Shown: positions 1 through 11,111, counted from the first letter of the stretch. The stretch: 64,000 nt of DNA from Enoplolaimus lenunculus (GCA_030248215.1 JASANG010000066.1:62001-126000); one strand, 5' to 3'. Numbers and translations: made by a program. The notes: generated from the letters alone by a model not told the origin.

Positions 1-136
1 AAAACTACCGGAACCTCAGGCACAAATTCTATCGGTTCCGGAGGTCCATTTTCCTCCGTAACCACAGGTCGATTTTCCTCCAGAGCCGGACGTCAATCTT
101 CTGTTGGAGCCGGAGGCAGACCTCCGGTGTACCCTG
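1..136. mobile_element. CAGGGTGCAACCGG-family MITE, right end only
   Basis: The window opens inside a short element rich in CCGGAGG/CCGGTTCC motifs. It ends in CCTCCGGTGTACCCTG, the terminal motif of the commonest MITE group of this window (called family E here). The left end lies outside. It has no coding capacity. Confidence 0.6.
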
Positions 137-378
137 CTAACAGGACTTAACGGAATGTGTTTACATTATTTTCAGTGCTACTCATTTTATCTATATTTGC
201 TATTACGGTTAGAATTCTTTGTGCTGACATGAACAGCCACTGGTGGTTGAGATGGAGGACTCAGTTGTTTAAATGAACCCAATTGATGCTCGCACGACAT
301 AACGCGTGTATACTGGCTAAAATATTTGCAGCGTCTGTACGCATTTTGTTCCACACTCGTTGTGAACACTTTTACATC

Positions 379-1032
379 ATGGTTCTGCGCATTTTGTGCT
401 TACATGGATACCGTCAGAATTCAACTACATTTCGTGAAAAAACCGGCGCATTTCGTAAATTTATTAAAAAATACGCAGAGCTCATTTACATTGATGCTCC
501 TCATATTATTGACGTATCCACTGAAGGTGTTTCGGATCCAAGAAGTTGGTGGATTACAGATCAAAAGTCAAACACATTTTCGTCCAAAGAAATCGTAGAA
601 TTGTGTTCTGGGTTCGAAGAATCTTGCCAGTTTATTGAATCTGTTCTGTCCCAACAAGGAACATTTGATGGAATTTTAGGATTTAGTCAAGGTGCGACTA
701 TGGCAGCGTTGTTCATAGGTCGTCAGCAGCGCAAGAATGCAATGGATCCTGACTGTTCAAATGTGACTGAATTAAAATTTGCAATTTTAATCGCTGGATT
801 TAAAAGTTTATGTTGTATGCACGACATTTATCAGAATACGACGATTAATTTGTCGTCGCTTCATATTTTTGGTGAAACTGATCAGGTCATCGCTAACGAA
901 CGAAGTCTCGAATTGGCTGAAGTATTTGACGAAAATACTCGGCAAGTTTTGATGCACAATGGTGGCCATTTTGTCCCAAGTGCGGCGACTTGTAGGGGCA
1001 GCGTAGATGTATTTCTTCAACAATTTTGTTAA
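379..1032 (+). CDS. OVCA2: OVCA2-like serine hydrolase (FSH1 family), single exon
   Basis: Encodes a 217-residue alpha/beta-hydrolase of the FSH1/OVCA2 family, cytosolic or nuclear esterases whose human member prefers long-chain alkyl esters. The N-terminus (LRILCLHGYRQNSTTFREK) matches the family start. The nucleophile elbow is GFSQG with Ser103, the acid is Asp168 in FGETD and the histidine is His197 in NGGHFVP, so the Ser-Asp-His triad is complete and correctly spaced. Length is close to human OVCA2 (about 227 residues). I chose the ATG at 379 (context catcATGg); an in-frame ATG at 283 would add 32 residues unlike the family. No intron is needed. It runs opposite to the two minus-strand genes downstream. 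The catalytic roles are family knowledge; the motifs are seen. Confidence 0.9.
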   Translation: MVLRILCLHGYRQNSTTFREKTGAFRKFIKKYAELIYIDAPHIIDVSTEGVSDPRSWWITDQKSNTFSSKEIVELCSGFEESCQFIESVLSQQGTFDGILGFSQGATMAALFIGRQQRKNAMDPDCSNVTELKFAILIAGFKSLCCMHDIYQNTTINLSSLHIFGETDQVIANERSLELAEVFDENTRQVLMHNGGHFVPSAATCRGSVDVFLQQFC

Positions 1033-1304
1033 ACAGTTAAATACGGCGTCGAGTGTCATATTATTAGCCACGTCATACAGATTTGACTGAGTATTAACAC
1101 AGTGCAATGTATGTATAGTGCAGTCATGCACAATACGGCCAATATATAGAACAGGGCCGTATAGCAGAGTGGCAGGGTTCTATCAGAGGTGAAAAACACC
1201 TTAGCCAGAGGTAACAAAACTTGTGGGCTCCGGAGGTGACTCAGAATTATATAAATAGTTTGGACAATGTTTAATTTGTAAATTTCAGAAAATATCTAAG
1301 TAAC

Positions 1305-1532
1305 GCGAGTAAGAGGGGAACTGATATTTATTTGGCCTCTCTTGAGCGTACCCTCTCGTTATTCGGTTACAAACTGTTATTTATTTTAAACCCGCCCTTC
1401 GTTACTGATATATATTCGGTATTGCAAATATCCGTTGAATTAAACGTTTATTTTTCTTGTGTCAATAGCTTGAGCGATAATGCAAGGTTATACTTAGGAA
1501 TGTACTTTCAAAACTTAAGCACGTTTTAAGTT
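1305..1532 (+). mobile_element. Family H MITE fragment (CCGAATAAGAGGGG type)
   Basis: Starts with a degenerate gcgagtaagaggggaact and then follows the body seen in the fuller copies at 11112-11565 and 42784-43236: the TATTTATTTGGCCTCTC block, then the TTACTGATATATATTCGGT and GCGATAATGCAAGGTTA blocks. The right terminal repeat is missing. Confidence 0.6.
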
Positions 1533-2050
1533 TCGGCCCATGTAAAGATCAGGGGCGGAACGTTTTTCTGTAACAATTATAGATGGACACCGGATATCCG
1601 GATATGGAAAATATCCGGATACGTATCCGAAAAGAAACGTGTATCCGGATATCCGAAATGCTATTGTCCAAAAATTTTTTGGAATAATTTGCAAGATTTC
1701 ACCACCAAAGTAGCTGGACTGTTTCCAAACCTCAGTTGGCATATTAAACCACATTCTTGCATAATTGTTCCATGTTGTTTTAAAATCTTGGTTTCTTAAC
1801 TGAAACATATCAATATTCAAAAAACTTCGGATTAGCGAGACATTTATCAGCAGAATAACAACTTCATATTTTTAGTTCATATGTATTCGAAAAGAAACGT
1901 GTATCCGGATATCCGAAATAAATGCAATGGTGTAAAAAACGTTTTGGAATACTTTGCATTGCTTCGCCGCTAAAAGTAACTGTACCTGACGAAAAGAAAT
2001 TCTGTATTCATTCAGACCTCAGTCAGAAAACTGAACTTCTTCACGATTTT

Positions 2051-2252
2051 GGCCCATGTTACTTTAAGGGCCGTAGAGGTTTCCGGTGGGTCTATAAAAC
2101 GGTGTGTTTAGATTCTAGATTACAATTTCTGGCTTAGGCTTAGGCTTTGGCTTAGGCTTAGGCTTAGGAACACATTTTTGCAACGCTTAGGCTTAGGCTT
2201 AGGCTTAGGAATACGCTTAATCTACTGTTACGGCCCTAAAAGTAACATTGGC
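2051..2252 (+). mobile_element. Family D MITE with TTAGGC array
   Basis: Terminal inverted repeats GGCCCATGTTACTTTAAGGG (left) and the complement of CCCTAAAAGTAACATTGGC (right). Flanked by a perfect direct repeat CACGATTTT (2042-2050 and 2253-2261), consistent with an 8-9 bp target duplication. The inside holds AGGCTT/TTAGGC hexamer runs. Non-coding. Confidence 0.85.
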
Positions 2253-2481
2253 CACGATTTTTGTGAATACGTTTTATTTTTTCGGTGTATATCGTTTGTA
2301 TAAAATTAAGAACTACTGCCGGAAAAGTTGTTATAATTCAGTATCATATTGAACATTTCTTTTCTTAGGTCTTGTTAAATGAATACTGTCATGAGCTCTA
2401 TCCTGCAGTGGACCTAGCGTATGAAACGTAGTTTAGTGTTCGAACGCTTCGTCTTTTGAGTTTGAGATAAATATTAGCTAA

Positions 2482-2530
2482 ATGGCACTATACTTCTGAT
2501 GACGTCCGGCGCCGTCCGTACGTACGGCAC
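2482..2530 (+). mobile_element. Family B MITE, left-end relic
   Basis: A degraded GCACTATACTT terminus is followed by GACGTCCGGCGCCGTCCG, the CpG-rich subterminal motif of the family whose best copies are at 33783-34323 and 63376-63554. No right end found. Confidence 0.45.
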
Positions 2531-3061
2531 TGTACCGTAAAGCACATCAACTTCTACGTGGCATAAAATTGGTAGTAAATTATGTGCGCTAAACAAGTCA
2601 TCTAACGCAAAAATGACGCAATTCAACTCGGCGCGTCACTTTTACACAGTAATGAAAAAATGTACATTTCTGAACGGTTGAAAATACATGTTTGTTTACA
2701 CAGCAGGCCATATAAAGATAACAAAAAGTTAAAGTATATATTAAAGTTTAAAAAAGTTAAAATTTAATTGAAATCATCAGGGTAGGTTATGAAGATTGAA
2801 ATTGGCATTATGCTCCGATACATTAAGAGCTCCGATACATTAAGACTAAGAGTAGAGCGGATCTTATAGATTTGAACCAATATTAAACCCAAAAAAAACC
2901 CAAAATCGAGTTTCGGATATCCGAAATGGAAAATTTCATTTCGGATATCCGGATATATACAGATATCCGGATAAATATCCGGCAAGAATTGCCGGATATC
3001 CGGATATGAAAAAATATCCGATGCCCATCACTAGAACACTAGAATGAAGTAAACTTAATAA

Positions 3062-3172
3062 ATTGCGCTTGCGAGCGATGGCGATCGCGTCTGCGAGCGA
3101 CCACGGGTGGTTGAACCGCATTTGTGTCGCGATCGCGGTTGCACTTAATTCTGTCCGTGACTGTGAGTACCT
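3062..3172. mobile_element. Family L relic (GCGATCGCG-rich palindromic MITE)
   Basis: GCGATGGCGATCGCG, TCGCGATCGCGG and TCTGTCCGTGACTG resemble the stretches at 20735-20965 and 22940-23135 in DAPK1 introns, which share CGCGACCGC and GGACAGA motifs. Ends unclear. Confidence 0.35.
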
Positions 3173-3467
3173 AAACGCCTTTCATCGTTTGTCAAAACAA
3201 AAACGCTATTTGCATTTTCAACCCGGCTCTTTAATCATCATCACTAAAAACTGTTTTCTTCCCAGTTGGTTTCAACTGTTTCATTTGGTCTTTCAGCTTC
3301 CGTTTTGCTTCCCACGAAGGATGAACATTAGCAAATTTTGAACCTGAAAATAAGTATTAATCAGCGTACAAATTGACCGCTGTAACATATCTTGTATTTC
3401 ACCGCGGAAACAGGAAAATATTTAGATCTGTACCGCAAATATATACCATGCATCTGCGACCCATGTA

Positions 3468-3663
3468 TAGAACAGGGCCGGATCGTTTTCCGGCGTGGCT
3501 GTAATAGTGTCAGTTTGAATTTTACAGTAACTTTTTTGTTTAGGCTTAGCTTAGGCTAAGGCTTAGGAATACGCTGATTTTTACGAGTAAGCTTAGGCAT
3601 AGGCTTAGACTTAGGAATATATATGGTTATACTACTGTTCCGGCCCAGTTCTATACATTGGCT
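3468..3663 (+). mobile_element. Family C MITE with TTAGGC array
   Basis: Begins GACCCATGTATAGAACAGGG and ends in CCCAGTTCTATACATTGG, an imperfect inverted repeat. CATCTGC occurs directly on both sides (3461-3467 and just after the right end), a likely target duplication. The core carries GCTTAGGC-type hexamers. Confidence 0.75.
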
Positions 3664-5441
3664 CATCTGCTATAGGTTTAGCAATTAATGCGAGTTTCAT
3701 AGAGTGAAAAGTAATCAATTTCTCTGATGACAAACTTACCACTTAGACTGTTTGGCCTTTCTTCAACCCGAGCCGTATGTTTTATCTGTGTCGCACTGGG
3801 ATTAAAACTAAAATTAAAAACATTAACAAAATTGTTAAATTAATCAGCGAAAGTGATAGGCCTCGGATATTTTTTCTTATTCGAATATCCCGCAATTCCT
3901 GCTGGATCCGAATGTCCGAACCTAAATTTTCTATTTCGGATATCCATATATCAATTTTGTATTGTCCACGTTTCCAAACCTCGATTTTTGTTTCCTAAAC
4001 ACTTCTTCTAATTTGTTAACTCCCAATGAAATGTTCTGAAAACGACCGTTTATAAGCGTACAACTTTCAACCGTTCTAACGTCATGATTTTCATTTTATT
4101 GTCTTTGCTCCGAGTTCTTGCAGTTGAACAATGATGTTGACTGAACCCATCGCAACAGTCGAAGCTGTTTGATTTTCAAATAATAATTTATTTGTGCCAG
4201 TCTTTTGAATCTGGGTTGGTTTGGTTTCTGTTCGTATGCTTTGAGCCAATACAACCGAGAGGTTTCCAAGCTCACCATTCCCCAAACTTAAAATGTTCTT
4301 ACTGTAGGGACCCGAATGAGAGGTGGGATTGACTGGTATTTATTTCGCTTCTCCAGAGGCTTACGGACTGGTATAAAGAAGCGTTCGCTCCACAAAGTAA
4401 TATTATATGGTCCGAAACTTTGTTGTATAACTGCATTTCGGATATTCGGATACATGCGGATATGCGGAAATATATTTTTTACGGATACGTATCCGGATAG
4501 TTTTCATGTCTGGATATCAGATGCTTATCCATATTCAGCAATTCATAACATGCATGAAGCAGGGCACACTCAGCCTCTCATAGAATATTTTGCCATCAAT
4601 AAGTTTTTAGCTGACCCGGTTTGTCAATTATAACGCACAGTAAAATCCCCGGCATTCATCGTGAATGTTTTGGCTTCATCCACGTGTTGATGCTTAAGTA
4701 CAAAGCCAGGATTGGCTACCAGAAACGAGTCAATTGAAAATCCAAATAATTCGAATCATAAACATAATATTACGATTAGCGAATTGGTATAAGTAACAAC
4801 AATCTCGCCAAAGGTATATATAATAAATATTATATATGTTATATATTATAAATTACATACATACATATATAATATATTATATATATTCACTCACAATAAT
4901 ATATTATATATATTCACTCACAGTTTTTGTCTTCGCTCTTTTCTATTTTTTCCACTACGAATAGGTTGCGTTGTTGGTTTCAATGGCTTGTTAATATCTA
5001 AAGATTCGAATTCAAATTATATACTGAAATTAAACCTGCAAAACAATAACGAAATAAATGCGTATTCCGATGGTTCCTGTATCAAATTCATCGTTTTTAA
5101 CTAAAAATGTGTCATGTGCTTGTTACATTTGAGTTGTTTTGATTTTGCTGTAATTTCAGTGTATAAGTAAATTGTCAAAATGTAGCAAAAAAATTCCCAA
5201 AATGAAATTCAGCGATAAGAAATCATGTGAAAAGTACAAATCGCGCTTCGCGTTTATAAAACGTAAAAGAGATTAATGCTACAATAGCGGTCCGACAAAC
5301 GCTAACAATCGTTTACTCAATAGCGTTTCGCTACACTAACGATTCATTTTTAGAGTTTCTACACTTATAAAACCGTTTGCAAAAATTTTCGCCGGAAACG
5401 CGAAAACCGTTTGCTATTGCGCTTGGGTTTTAGCACAATTT
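3664..5441. other. Intergenic stretch, no gene recognised
   Basis: Between OVCA2 and the SRFBP1-like gene. Holds family H (about 4309-4400) and CGGATATCC (4437-4530) fragments, an AT-rich TATA/ATATAT patch with a duplicated TATTCACTCACA motif (4815-4922), and at 5290-5420 a stretch of short AACGGTTT/AAACCGTTT-like palindromic motifs that looks like another degenerate MITE. No ORF resembles a protein I know. Confidence 0.5.
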
Positions 5442-6232
5442 CTAACCTGTATCATCGTCTGAATCTTCACCGCCGACAAAGAACGAACTCGGAGGTTTGA
5501 ACACACTTGTACCTGCTGTAGTGGCGGTCGTTGGAATCCTTGATACACAACTTCTCCCGATCCCAGCGTCTGTTGCCAATGACGTCATTTTTGCATTTTC
5601 TTCATTTCCCATCACGTCATCGTTTCCATTGAACGTAATCCGACGAATTTCCGTGGATCCAAAACGTCCTTCTGTAATCTGACGAGCGATTTGATTTGCG
5701 AACACTTTTGGTGGAACAATACCAAACTCTGAAGGTTTCGGCCGATTTTGTTGTTGTTTCGCTGGCTTTTGAACTACGTCGTTCGATTGTTCGCTGGCTT
5801 CCGTGTTAATCATTGAACCACTTTTTGCATTTTTTCTTTTCTTCAATTTCAACTTTGGATTTGTTTCACGTTTCCGCGGTTTAAGCTTCTCGCTGTTAGA
5901 ATCGGTTGCTGCAAGTTTTCGTTCACTCAGTTTGTCTGCTATATTCATTGTCTTACTTTGGCTCAAATTACTACCACGGCCACTAAATGTTGCTTCAGCA
6001 CCTTCGCAATTAATATAATCGACATCTGTACTAAAGTCCGCTTTCTGAGCCTTACCACTTTTCGAATTTGAATCTTCATCAGTAGGATCAATTTCAGTTG
6101 GAGTTGATATTCTGGCGTCTTTAGACGTACTTGCCTCTGATTCCGCTACGTCCAGATCGGTGGTCCGCTTTGACCTTTTTTCGGTCAATTTCGTCTTCTT
6201 CGCATGTTTGGTTGCAGCGGTGATTTTCTTTG
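5442..6232 (-). CDS. SRFBP1: SRFBP1/BUD22-like protein, 3'-terminal coding exon
   Basis: Last exon of a minus-strand gene. It starts after the acceptor ttttag at 6233 with two bases completing a codon left by the previous exon, and encodes 262 residues plus TAG at 5442-5444. It is rich in K/R, S, D and E, with a basic run (KPRKRETNPKLKLKKRKN) typical of nucleolar localisation. It ends PPSSFFVGGEDSDDD, resembling the DDFF(I/V)G acidic patch of SRFBP1. A late EIRRITF motif may correspond to the KKITF motif near the BUD22/SRFBP1 C-terminus. Family assignment rests mainly on the upstream exons. Confidence 0.75.
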
Positions 6233-6525
6233 CTAAAATTTGAAATATTCACATTAAATTAACGCGTTTTTGTAACTAAACTCTGTAAATTTGAGCACAA
6301 CAAAGCGGCAAATTTCAAAGATGTTCATTGAACATTAATTAATTGATTGATTTTGTACCACAAATTACTACTTACAGTAACAAGTAAAACCACTGCAATT
6401 GCCAGTGAAAATTACAAAATGATCAGGTCGGCTAAACACATTTGCTAAAAAGTAACGCACAATAGATATCGAAAGTTAGTACATTTACGCACTCATGTCT
6501 AATCAATGGGTAGTTATGTTTCTGC

Positions 6526-6979
6526 CAGGATGAGACCGGATTTCCGGTTGCGATTTATTATCCAACAAAAACTGATAACCGTATCCGGTTCCGGTATCGG
6601 GTATAAACATACCGGATACCGGATATTTACGGTTGTGGTGCCGAATATCATAAAATTGCTTTTTACAAGTAAGCAGCGTCTTTAATATCCTGGCTGCGAT
6701 TACTCTTCAGGGCAAGTCAACAAGTTCAAGTTTCAATACGTTTTAGCTATTTTTAACTTCAAGCGAGCGCGAGTTGAACGCATTTTTGTATTATTTAGTT
6801 TATTCGCAGCAATTATAAAGTTTATAACCGACGAAAACCTTGAGCAGGCTAAAAATACGGCGAAAAAATAAATTATTTCAGCATATACAACATCCGGTAT
6901 CCGGTTCTTGATGCGCTAAAAAATCCAATATCCGTATCCGGTTCCGGTATCTGATAAATAAATATCCGGTCGCACCCTG
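6526..6979. mobile_element. Family E MITE in an SRFBP1-like intron
   Basis: Begins CAGGATGAGACCGGATTTCC and ends ATCCGGTCGCACCCTG. Flanks GTTTCTGC and GTTTCGAC are an 8-bp target duplication with two changes. ATCCGGTTCCGGTATC motifs repeat inside both ends. Confidence 0.8.
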
Positions 6980-7044
6980 GTTTCGACGTCATTTAATTGT
7001 AAATATTTGACGGACGAATAAAATCACAAATCTGCACCACTTAC

Positions 7045-7324
7045 GGCGAATGAGTTCTGCTCGCTCACTTGTTTTCTTATCGCTCGCCAGCTCATCATCC
7101 GGTACTTCTCCAGCTAACAGTTTAGCTCGAATTGCCTTCAAACGCTCTGTGCGTCCTTGATCACCAGGACTAAATTTATTTCGGTACTGTTGACCCAAAC
7201 GCTGTAGAATGTAAGGGACTTCTTGGTGCCACAATGGATATTGTTGTCGAAATTGAGCTACAGCGAGTTGCAGTGAGCGCTCGTTTGCCAATTTGTAGAG
7301 AGCCCGTTTTTCAGCAATTGTATC
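7045..7324 (-). CDS. SRFBP1: SRFBP1/BUD22-like protein, internal exon
   Basis: 280 nt, incoming phase 0, outgoing phase 1, donor gtaagt at 7044. Begins DTIAEKRALYKLANERSLQL, resembling the SRFBP1/BUD22 block around TERAIARLA...AAVQAF (from memory). The acceptor reads tagcag, a NAGNAG tandem: use of the upstream AG would add one Gln (start 7327) without changing frame. Ends ...SERAELIRR and joins the terminal exon through a split Pro codon. Confidence 0.75.
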
Positions 7325-7435
7325 CTGCTAAAATGGTCCAGTTACGACACAAAAGTTAACTAAATTCTAAAGCATAAGTTCATTACATACCGAATATACA
7401 ACGGCTTAAACCACAGTCTCATTATGATATAAGCA

Positions 7436-7660
7436 CAACACAAACGAATCAACGACAATTCGTCGCCCGACAACTCGTTGCCCGACAACTCGTTGACCGA
7501 CGATTCCTAATCCGATATGACATCGACTTTGACAACCTGTTGTAGCGACACCTTTTCGACTCGACAACACTACGCTTCGACATCTCGGCAACCGAATTCA
7601 ACGAAACCTACGCCGGGCGACAAATCAGCGGATCGACGAGTTGTCGTAGGACTTTAATGG
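7436..7660. repeat. Family N repeat (CGACAACTCGTYG motifs)
   Basis: Intronic stretch of repeated CGACAATTCGTCG / CGACAACTCGTTG motifs ending GAGTTGTCGTAGGACTTTAA. The same motifs and a similar end (GTCGTGATAC...) occur at 52503-52735 and 62278-62345. The motif is near-palindromic, so it could be a MITE with many internal inverted repeats. Confidence 0.5.
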
Positions 7661-7670
7661 GGGTACGTAC

Positions 7671-7739
7671 CTTAATTAATTCATCAACAGTTTTCGTATT
7701 CACCAGCGCAAATTTGATCGTTTCATCTCTGTGGAGGCT
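7671..7739 (-). CDS. SRFBP1: SRFBP1/BUD22-like protein, 69-nt exon
   Basis: Exon between acceptor ttttag and donor gtacgt, phase 0 on both sides, encoding SLHRDETIKFALVNTKTVDE followed by LIK. It continues the alignment to the BUD22 region of SRFBP1 (LKPDIVTKSAL in human, from memory). Confidence 0.75.
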
Positions 7740-8219
7740 CTAAAAGCATAAATATGACATCATAAAGCAAGCAGCTAAAACGTGTTGATCCACCGGAAAC
7801 TAATCGTGCAAACTGTTTCAATCCATTTTTCTGTTTAAATCACAAAACTACAACATTTTAAACTGATACGAATTTCGTCTGTCTTTCAGCTCAGAAAACA
7901 ACGTCCGCCAGTAGAAATAGCAACCGCAACGGGTTATCAGAAAACAAGCGCATACGGCAGACGGTAAATACCATTTTGTTCAATATAGGTACAGTGACTC
8001 TCACTCATATTCATGATGTCCTTCCTCGGATTGTCGCTGGTTATCAATTGGTTGATACATACATGTGACTGAAGATAACTGCAAGCAGCACAGTCCACTC
8101 TCAGTCTCCAGCATTTATCTTTGAGAGTGTCATAACTTGGTGATTTAACTAACTTCACGAAACTATAAAGCTTAGCTAATCTGGGCTCTGTGTTCACAAA
8201 TCTGTGCAGCAAATATCGC

Positions 8220-8538
8220 GGCCCATGTAAAGATCAGGGGCGGAACGTTCTTCTGTGGAACTAGAAAAGAGTAAGCTTAAAGCTTTCGGCTATTAGTTTT
8301 GCTTGGCTTAGATTTAGGCTTAGGCGTAGGCTTAGAAATATGCTCATTTTTACGCTTGTTCGTAGGCTTAGGCTTAGGCCTAGAAATATGCTCATTTTTA
8401 CGCTTAGGCTTAGGCTTAGAAATATGCTCATTTTTACGCTTATTCGTAGGCGTAGGCTTAGGCTTAGAAATATGCTCATTTTTACGCTTAGGTTTAGGCT
8501 TAGGCTAAAGCTTTCCGCCCCTGTTCTTTACAATGGCC
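8220..8538 (+). mobile_element. Family C MITE, long TTAGGC-bearing copy
   Basis: Starts GGCCCATGTAAAGATCAGGG and ends CCCCTGTTCTTTACAATGGCC. Inside, a roughly 55-bp unit (GGCTTAGAAATATGCTCATT plus TTTACGCTTAGGCTTA-like sequence) is repeated four to five times, making a small minisatellite whose reading frames stay open on both strands. Those ORFs are repeat artefacts. Confidence 0.75.
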
Positions 8539-8723
8539 AAAATGTATAACACCACTTACTAACTGTTTATAAAATGCGACACACATTTGACAACTTGAGC
8601 AACGTCCTACAAGATTGCGACCAGCAAGCTTATCGGAACTTGGCTAAATCGTAAAATAAACTGTAAACTTTGAAAACCAGCAAATTTTCATGCGATCCCA
8701 TATTTTCATAAAGATAAACATAC

Positions 8724-8796
8724 CGTAATCAGTTTCAGTTCTTCTGACAGACGTTCCACTTTTCGTTTATTTTTCTGTTTTTGCTCATCCGATCCC
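8724..8796 (-). CDS. SRFBP1: SRFBP1/BUD22-like protein, most 5' exon found
   Basis: 73 nt between acceptor gtttcag and donor gtatgt, incoming phase 2, outgoing phase 0. Encodes GSDEQKQKNKRKVERLSEEL then KLIT, matching the SRFBP1 segment KNQRRAQRLLEEI. SRFBP1 is a nucleolar BUD22-domain protein linked to small-subunit rRNA processing and SRF signalling (family knowledge). The four exons give about 403 residues against 429 in human. The missing N-terminal 40 or so residues (the conserved NNEIVKMRKEVKR-like start) must lie above 8797; I could not locate that exon. Confidence 0.7.
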
Positions 8797-9270
8797 CTGA
8801 AACGAACAAAAACACTAAACTTGAGTTAGCGGCTCTGTTACATACTGGATTGAAAAAACAAATCCCAATGCGGTTATTTTATCAAAAAGTTTGTAAAACA
8901 TAAATTCCAGTGTCTCAGTGTAAATTTGAGTTGACTCGTCAGGCTTTAAGAGACCTTCCACGACAAATCTGCTGTCGCGGATCTAAAGGAGGGGGGTGTA
9001 TGCCTCCAAAGTTTTTGTGACAAAATGGCAAGGTCCCTACTTAACAATTTTTACCCCTCAGAAAATTGGCACATATATCATGCAATAAAAAATTGCGTTT
9101 CAAAACTTTTGCCAGCCCGTGCCCGTAGGTTTAACTCACGTTTTACTATCGAGTTTCTTCATTGTGCGAACCAATCGATTGCAGAGACGAACCTTCGCTC
9201 GAGCGACATCTTTCCTCATTTTGACTATCTGAAACTGCAAACTTTCGTTCAACTATACTTAGGTACCCTG

Positions 9271-9366
9271 CAAGGGTTCCAATCGGAAGCAAGTCTTGTC
9301 GGAAGCGGAATCGGAATCAAATTTTTTCGGAATTTTAGCCGGAATCGGAATTCCGTTGGAACCCTG
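9271..9366. mobile_element. Minimal 96-bp family E MITE
   Basis: Very short element CAAGGGTTCCAATCGGAA ... ATTCCGTTGGAACCCTG. Flanks GTACCCTG (9263-9270) and GTACCATG (9367-9374) are an 8-bp target duplication with one change. It is essentially two terminal repeats with nothing between. Confidence 0.8.
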
Positions 9367-9661
9367 GTACCATGTTTACTTCACAAATTTCAACTTCAAC
9401 AGGGCCTTGGAGTTGATCTTACATTATCCACTAACATCAGGTTTAGATTCAACTTAGGTTTAGGCTCAGATTCCAGTTAACGTTTAGACTCACACGTGCT
9501 TAAGTATGTCCCACGCCGTTCATAAGTTGACTACCTGATTATTGAGTAGCAGTGCACTCAGCTTTTGTCCCTGATCTTTCAACATAATCAAAATGAACGC
9601 AATAATCAACAAATCTTGTACACCTGAAATCGTTTTAAGAGAAACACAAAATGTTGCATAC

Positions 9662-10013
9662 CAGGGTGCAACCGGAGGTAAAAAATACCAGATCCGGAGG
9701 TCAACGAAACTTGCCGGAGCCGGAGCAGGTGAGGCGAAATTAGGTGGCAAAAATGATGGTTAATTAGTTAATTTTTGACAATATCTGCAATATGTTGTTT
9801 TGTTGTTTGGTTTTACGCTAATTTTTTGCGAATTTTTGGAAATTCTTTCCTGAAAATTGCGACAAAAGTAAACCGTAACGCGCTAAACAGATAGATTTTG
9901 CAAAATTATACAATATTTTACTACCGAAATTGCCGAAACCTCCTGCAAAAATTATACCGGAGCCGGAATCTGATTTTCTGCCGGAGCCGAAAGGAAGACC
10001 TCCGGTTGTATAC
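9662..10013. mobile_element. Family E MITE, CCGGAGG subtype
   Basis: Begins CAGGGTGCAACCGGAGGTAA; the right end CCTCCGGTTGTATACC is degenerate. The flank TTGCATAC resembles CTGCATAT after the element. It shares a long body, inverted, with 50001-50369 (e.g. CATCATTTT...TTAATTAGT and a CGCGCTAAACAGAT block). Confidence 0.7.
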
Positions 10014-10159
10014 CTTGCTGCATATCAAAGTACAACTGGCTCTGGTAGAAAATCTACCTCCGGCTACGCCTACCAGTAGATTCACTTTTTACTAAAGTTG
10101 AGTAGATTAATGAGTTGTTTGTAGCTGATGCAATTTTTGAATTTTCATTGCCAAGACAG

Positions 10160-10348
10160 ACCCATGTATACAACAGGACCGGAAAGTTTTCCGGCCGGAC
10201 TGTAATAGAGTAAGTTTAAGCTTTAGACAATCTTTTTTGCTTGGCGTAGGCTTTGGCTTAGGCATATGCTCATTCTTACGTTTAGGTTTCGGCTTAGGCT
10301 TAGAAATAAGGTTATAATACTGTTTCGCTCCTGTTCTTTACATTGGCC
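10160..10348 (+). mobile_element. Family C MITE with TTAGGC array
   Basis: Starts GACCCATGTATACAACAGG and ends CTCCTGTTCTTTACATTGGCC, with a perfect 8-bp flank duplication CCAAGACA on both sides. This fixes the ends of the family and its 8-bp target duplication. Confidence 0.85.
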
Positions 10349-10490
10349 CCAAGACATCAAAAACAGCTAAGCATCGGACCTCTTATAAATTTCGTGATTG
10401 CACAATCGTGCTGTGTGATGTTGCCTTTTCGTCTGTACTTCGATGCTAAACAACGGTCACAATGAAATGCGTCGACGAATTGCTTTTTAG

Positions 10491-10780
10491 CAGGGTGCAA
10501 CTGGAAATGAAAAAAACCAGAACCGGTCGTGAGACCAAATTAAGTAGGTAAAATGATGTCTTATTTGCTAATTTTAGGAAATTTTGGTTTTACACTTAAA
10601 TTTAACGGAATTCCAGCAATTATTTTACTACAAATGGTACTAAAAGTTAAAATGAAACGCACCAAACAAATTTCGTAAATTACGCAAAATTTTACTACCG
10701 AAATTGCCGGAATCCGGCAAAATTGTACCGTAGTCCGAAGTCGATTTTCTGCAAGCAGTCAGACCTCCAGTTGTATCTTG
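10491..10780. mobile_element. Family E MITE, decayed copy
   Basis: CAGGGTGCAACTGGAAATG at the left; the right end CCTCCAGTTGTATCTTG is degenerate. Body resembles 9662-10013 (TTTTACTACCGAAATTGCCGG). Confidence 0.6.
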
Positions 10781-10894
10781 CCACTTAGAATATTTTCCAC
10801 TCTTATATCAACAATATTGCAATATTTAATTCCTAATACCGACGCTATGTTAACTAACAGTCCAAAACATTCATTATCTATTCCGTTCTAATCA

Positions 10895-11023
10895 TCAGTA
10901 ATAGTCAGTTTAAACTTTAGACTATTTTGTTGCTTAGGCTTACGCTTAGGAATAGGCTCATCCATACGCTTAGGCTTAGGAATATGCTTATACTACTGTT
11001 CCGATCCTGTTCTATACATGGGC
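10895..11023 (+). mobile_element. Family C MITE, left-truncated
   Basis: Keeps the body (AGTTTAAACTTTAGAC, GCTTACGCTTAGGAATA) and the right end CCTGTTCTATACATGGGCC. The left terminal repeat is gone. Confidence 0.6.
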
Positions 11024-11111
11024 CTCAGCATTTCGCACCTGAACGCATGCAGTGACGAAATCACTAAAGAACCGGGCCTAAGCACAGATTTAAAAGTTTG
11101 ATATCAATAAT

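Larger units (their letters stand above)
1579..3036. mobile_element. CCGGATATCCGG-rich element (family G), interrupted
   Basis: Left end near 1579 (tagatggacaccggatatcc) and right end near 3033 (ccgatgcccatcactag) are inverted relatives: both read TAG-x-GATGG-x-CA-x-CGGATAT from outside in. Subterminal CCGGATATCCGGATATG repeats occur at both ends. A family D MITE (2051-2252) sits inside, so the element was longer-lived than that insertion. No transposase ORF is visible. Related CGGATATCC patches lie at 3868-3960 and 4437-4530. Confidence 0.5.

Noticed and set aside
283-378. Upstream in-frame ATG of OVCA2 adding 32 residues
   Set aside because: The extension does not resemble the family; the N-terminus at 379 aligns from the first residues.
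2150-2215. TTAGGC runs as interstitial telomere sites
   Set aside because: They are short, degenerate and lie inside MITEs with defined ends and target duplications, so they came with the element rather than from chromosome ends.
8261-8549. Leu/Gly/Arg-rich ORFs on both strands
   Set aside because: Internal repeat of a family C MITE carrying the TTAGGC hexamer.
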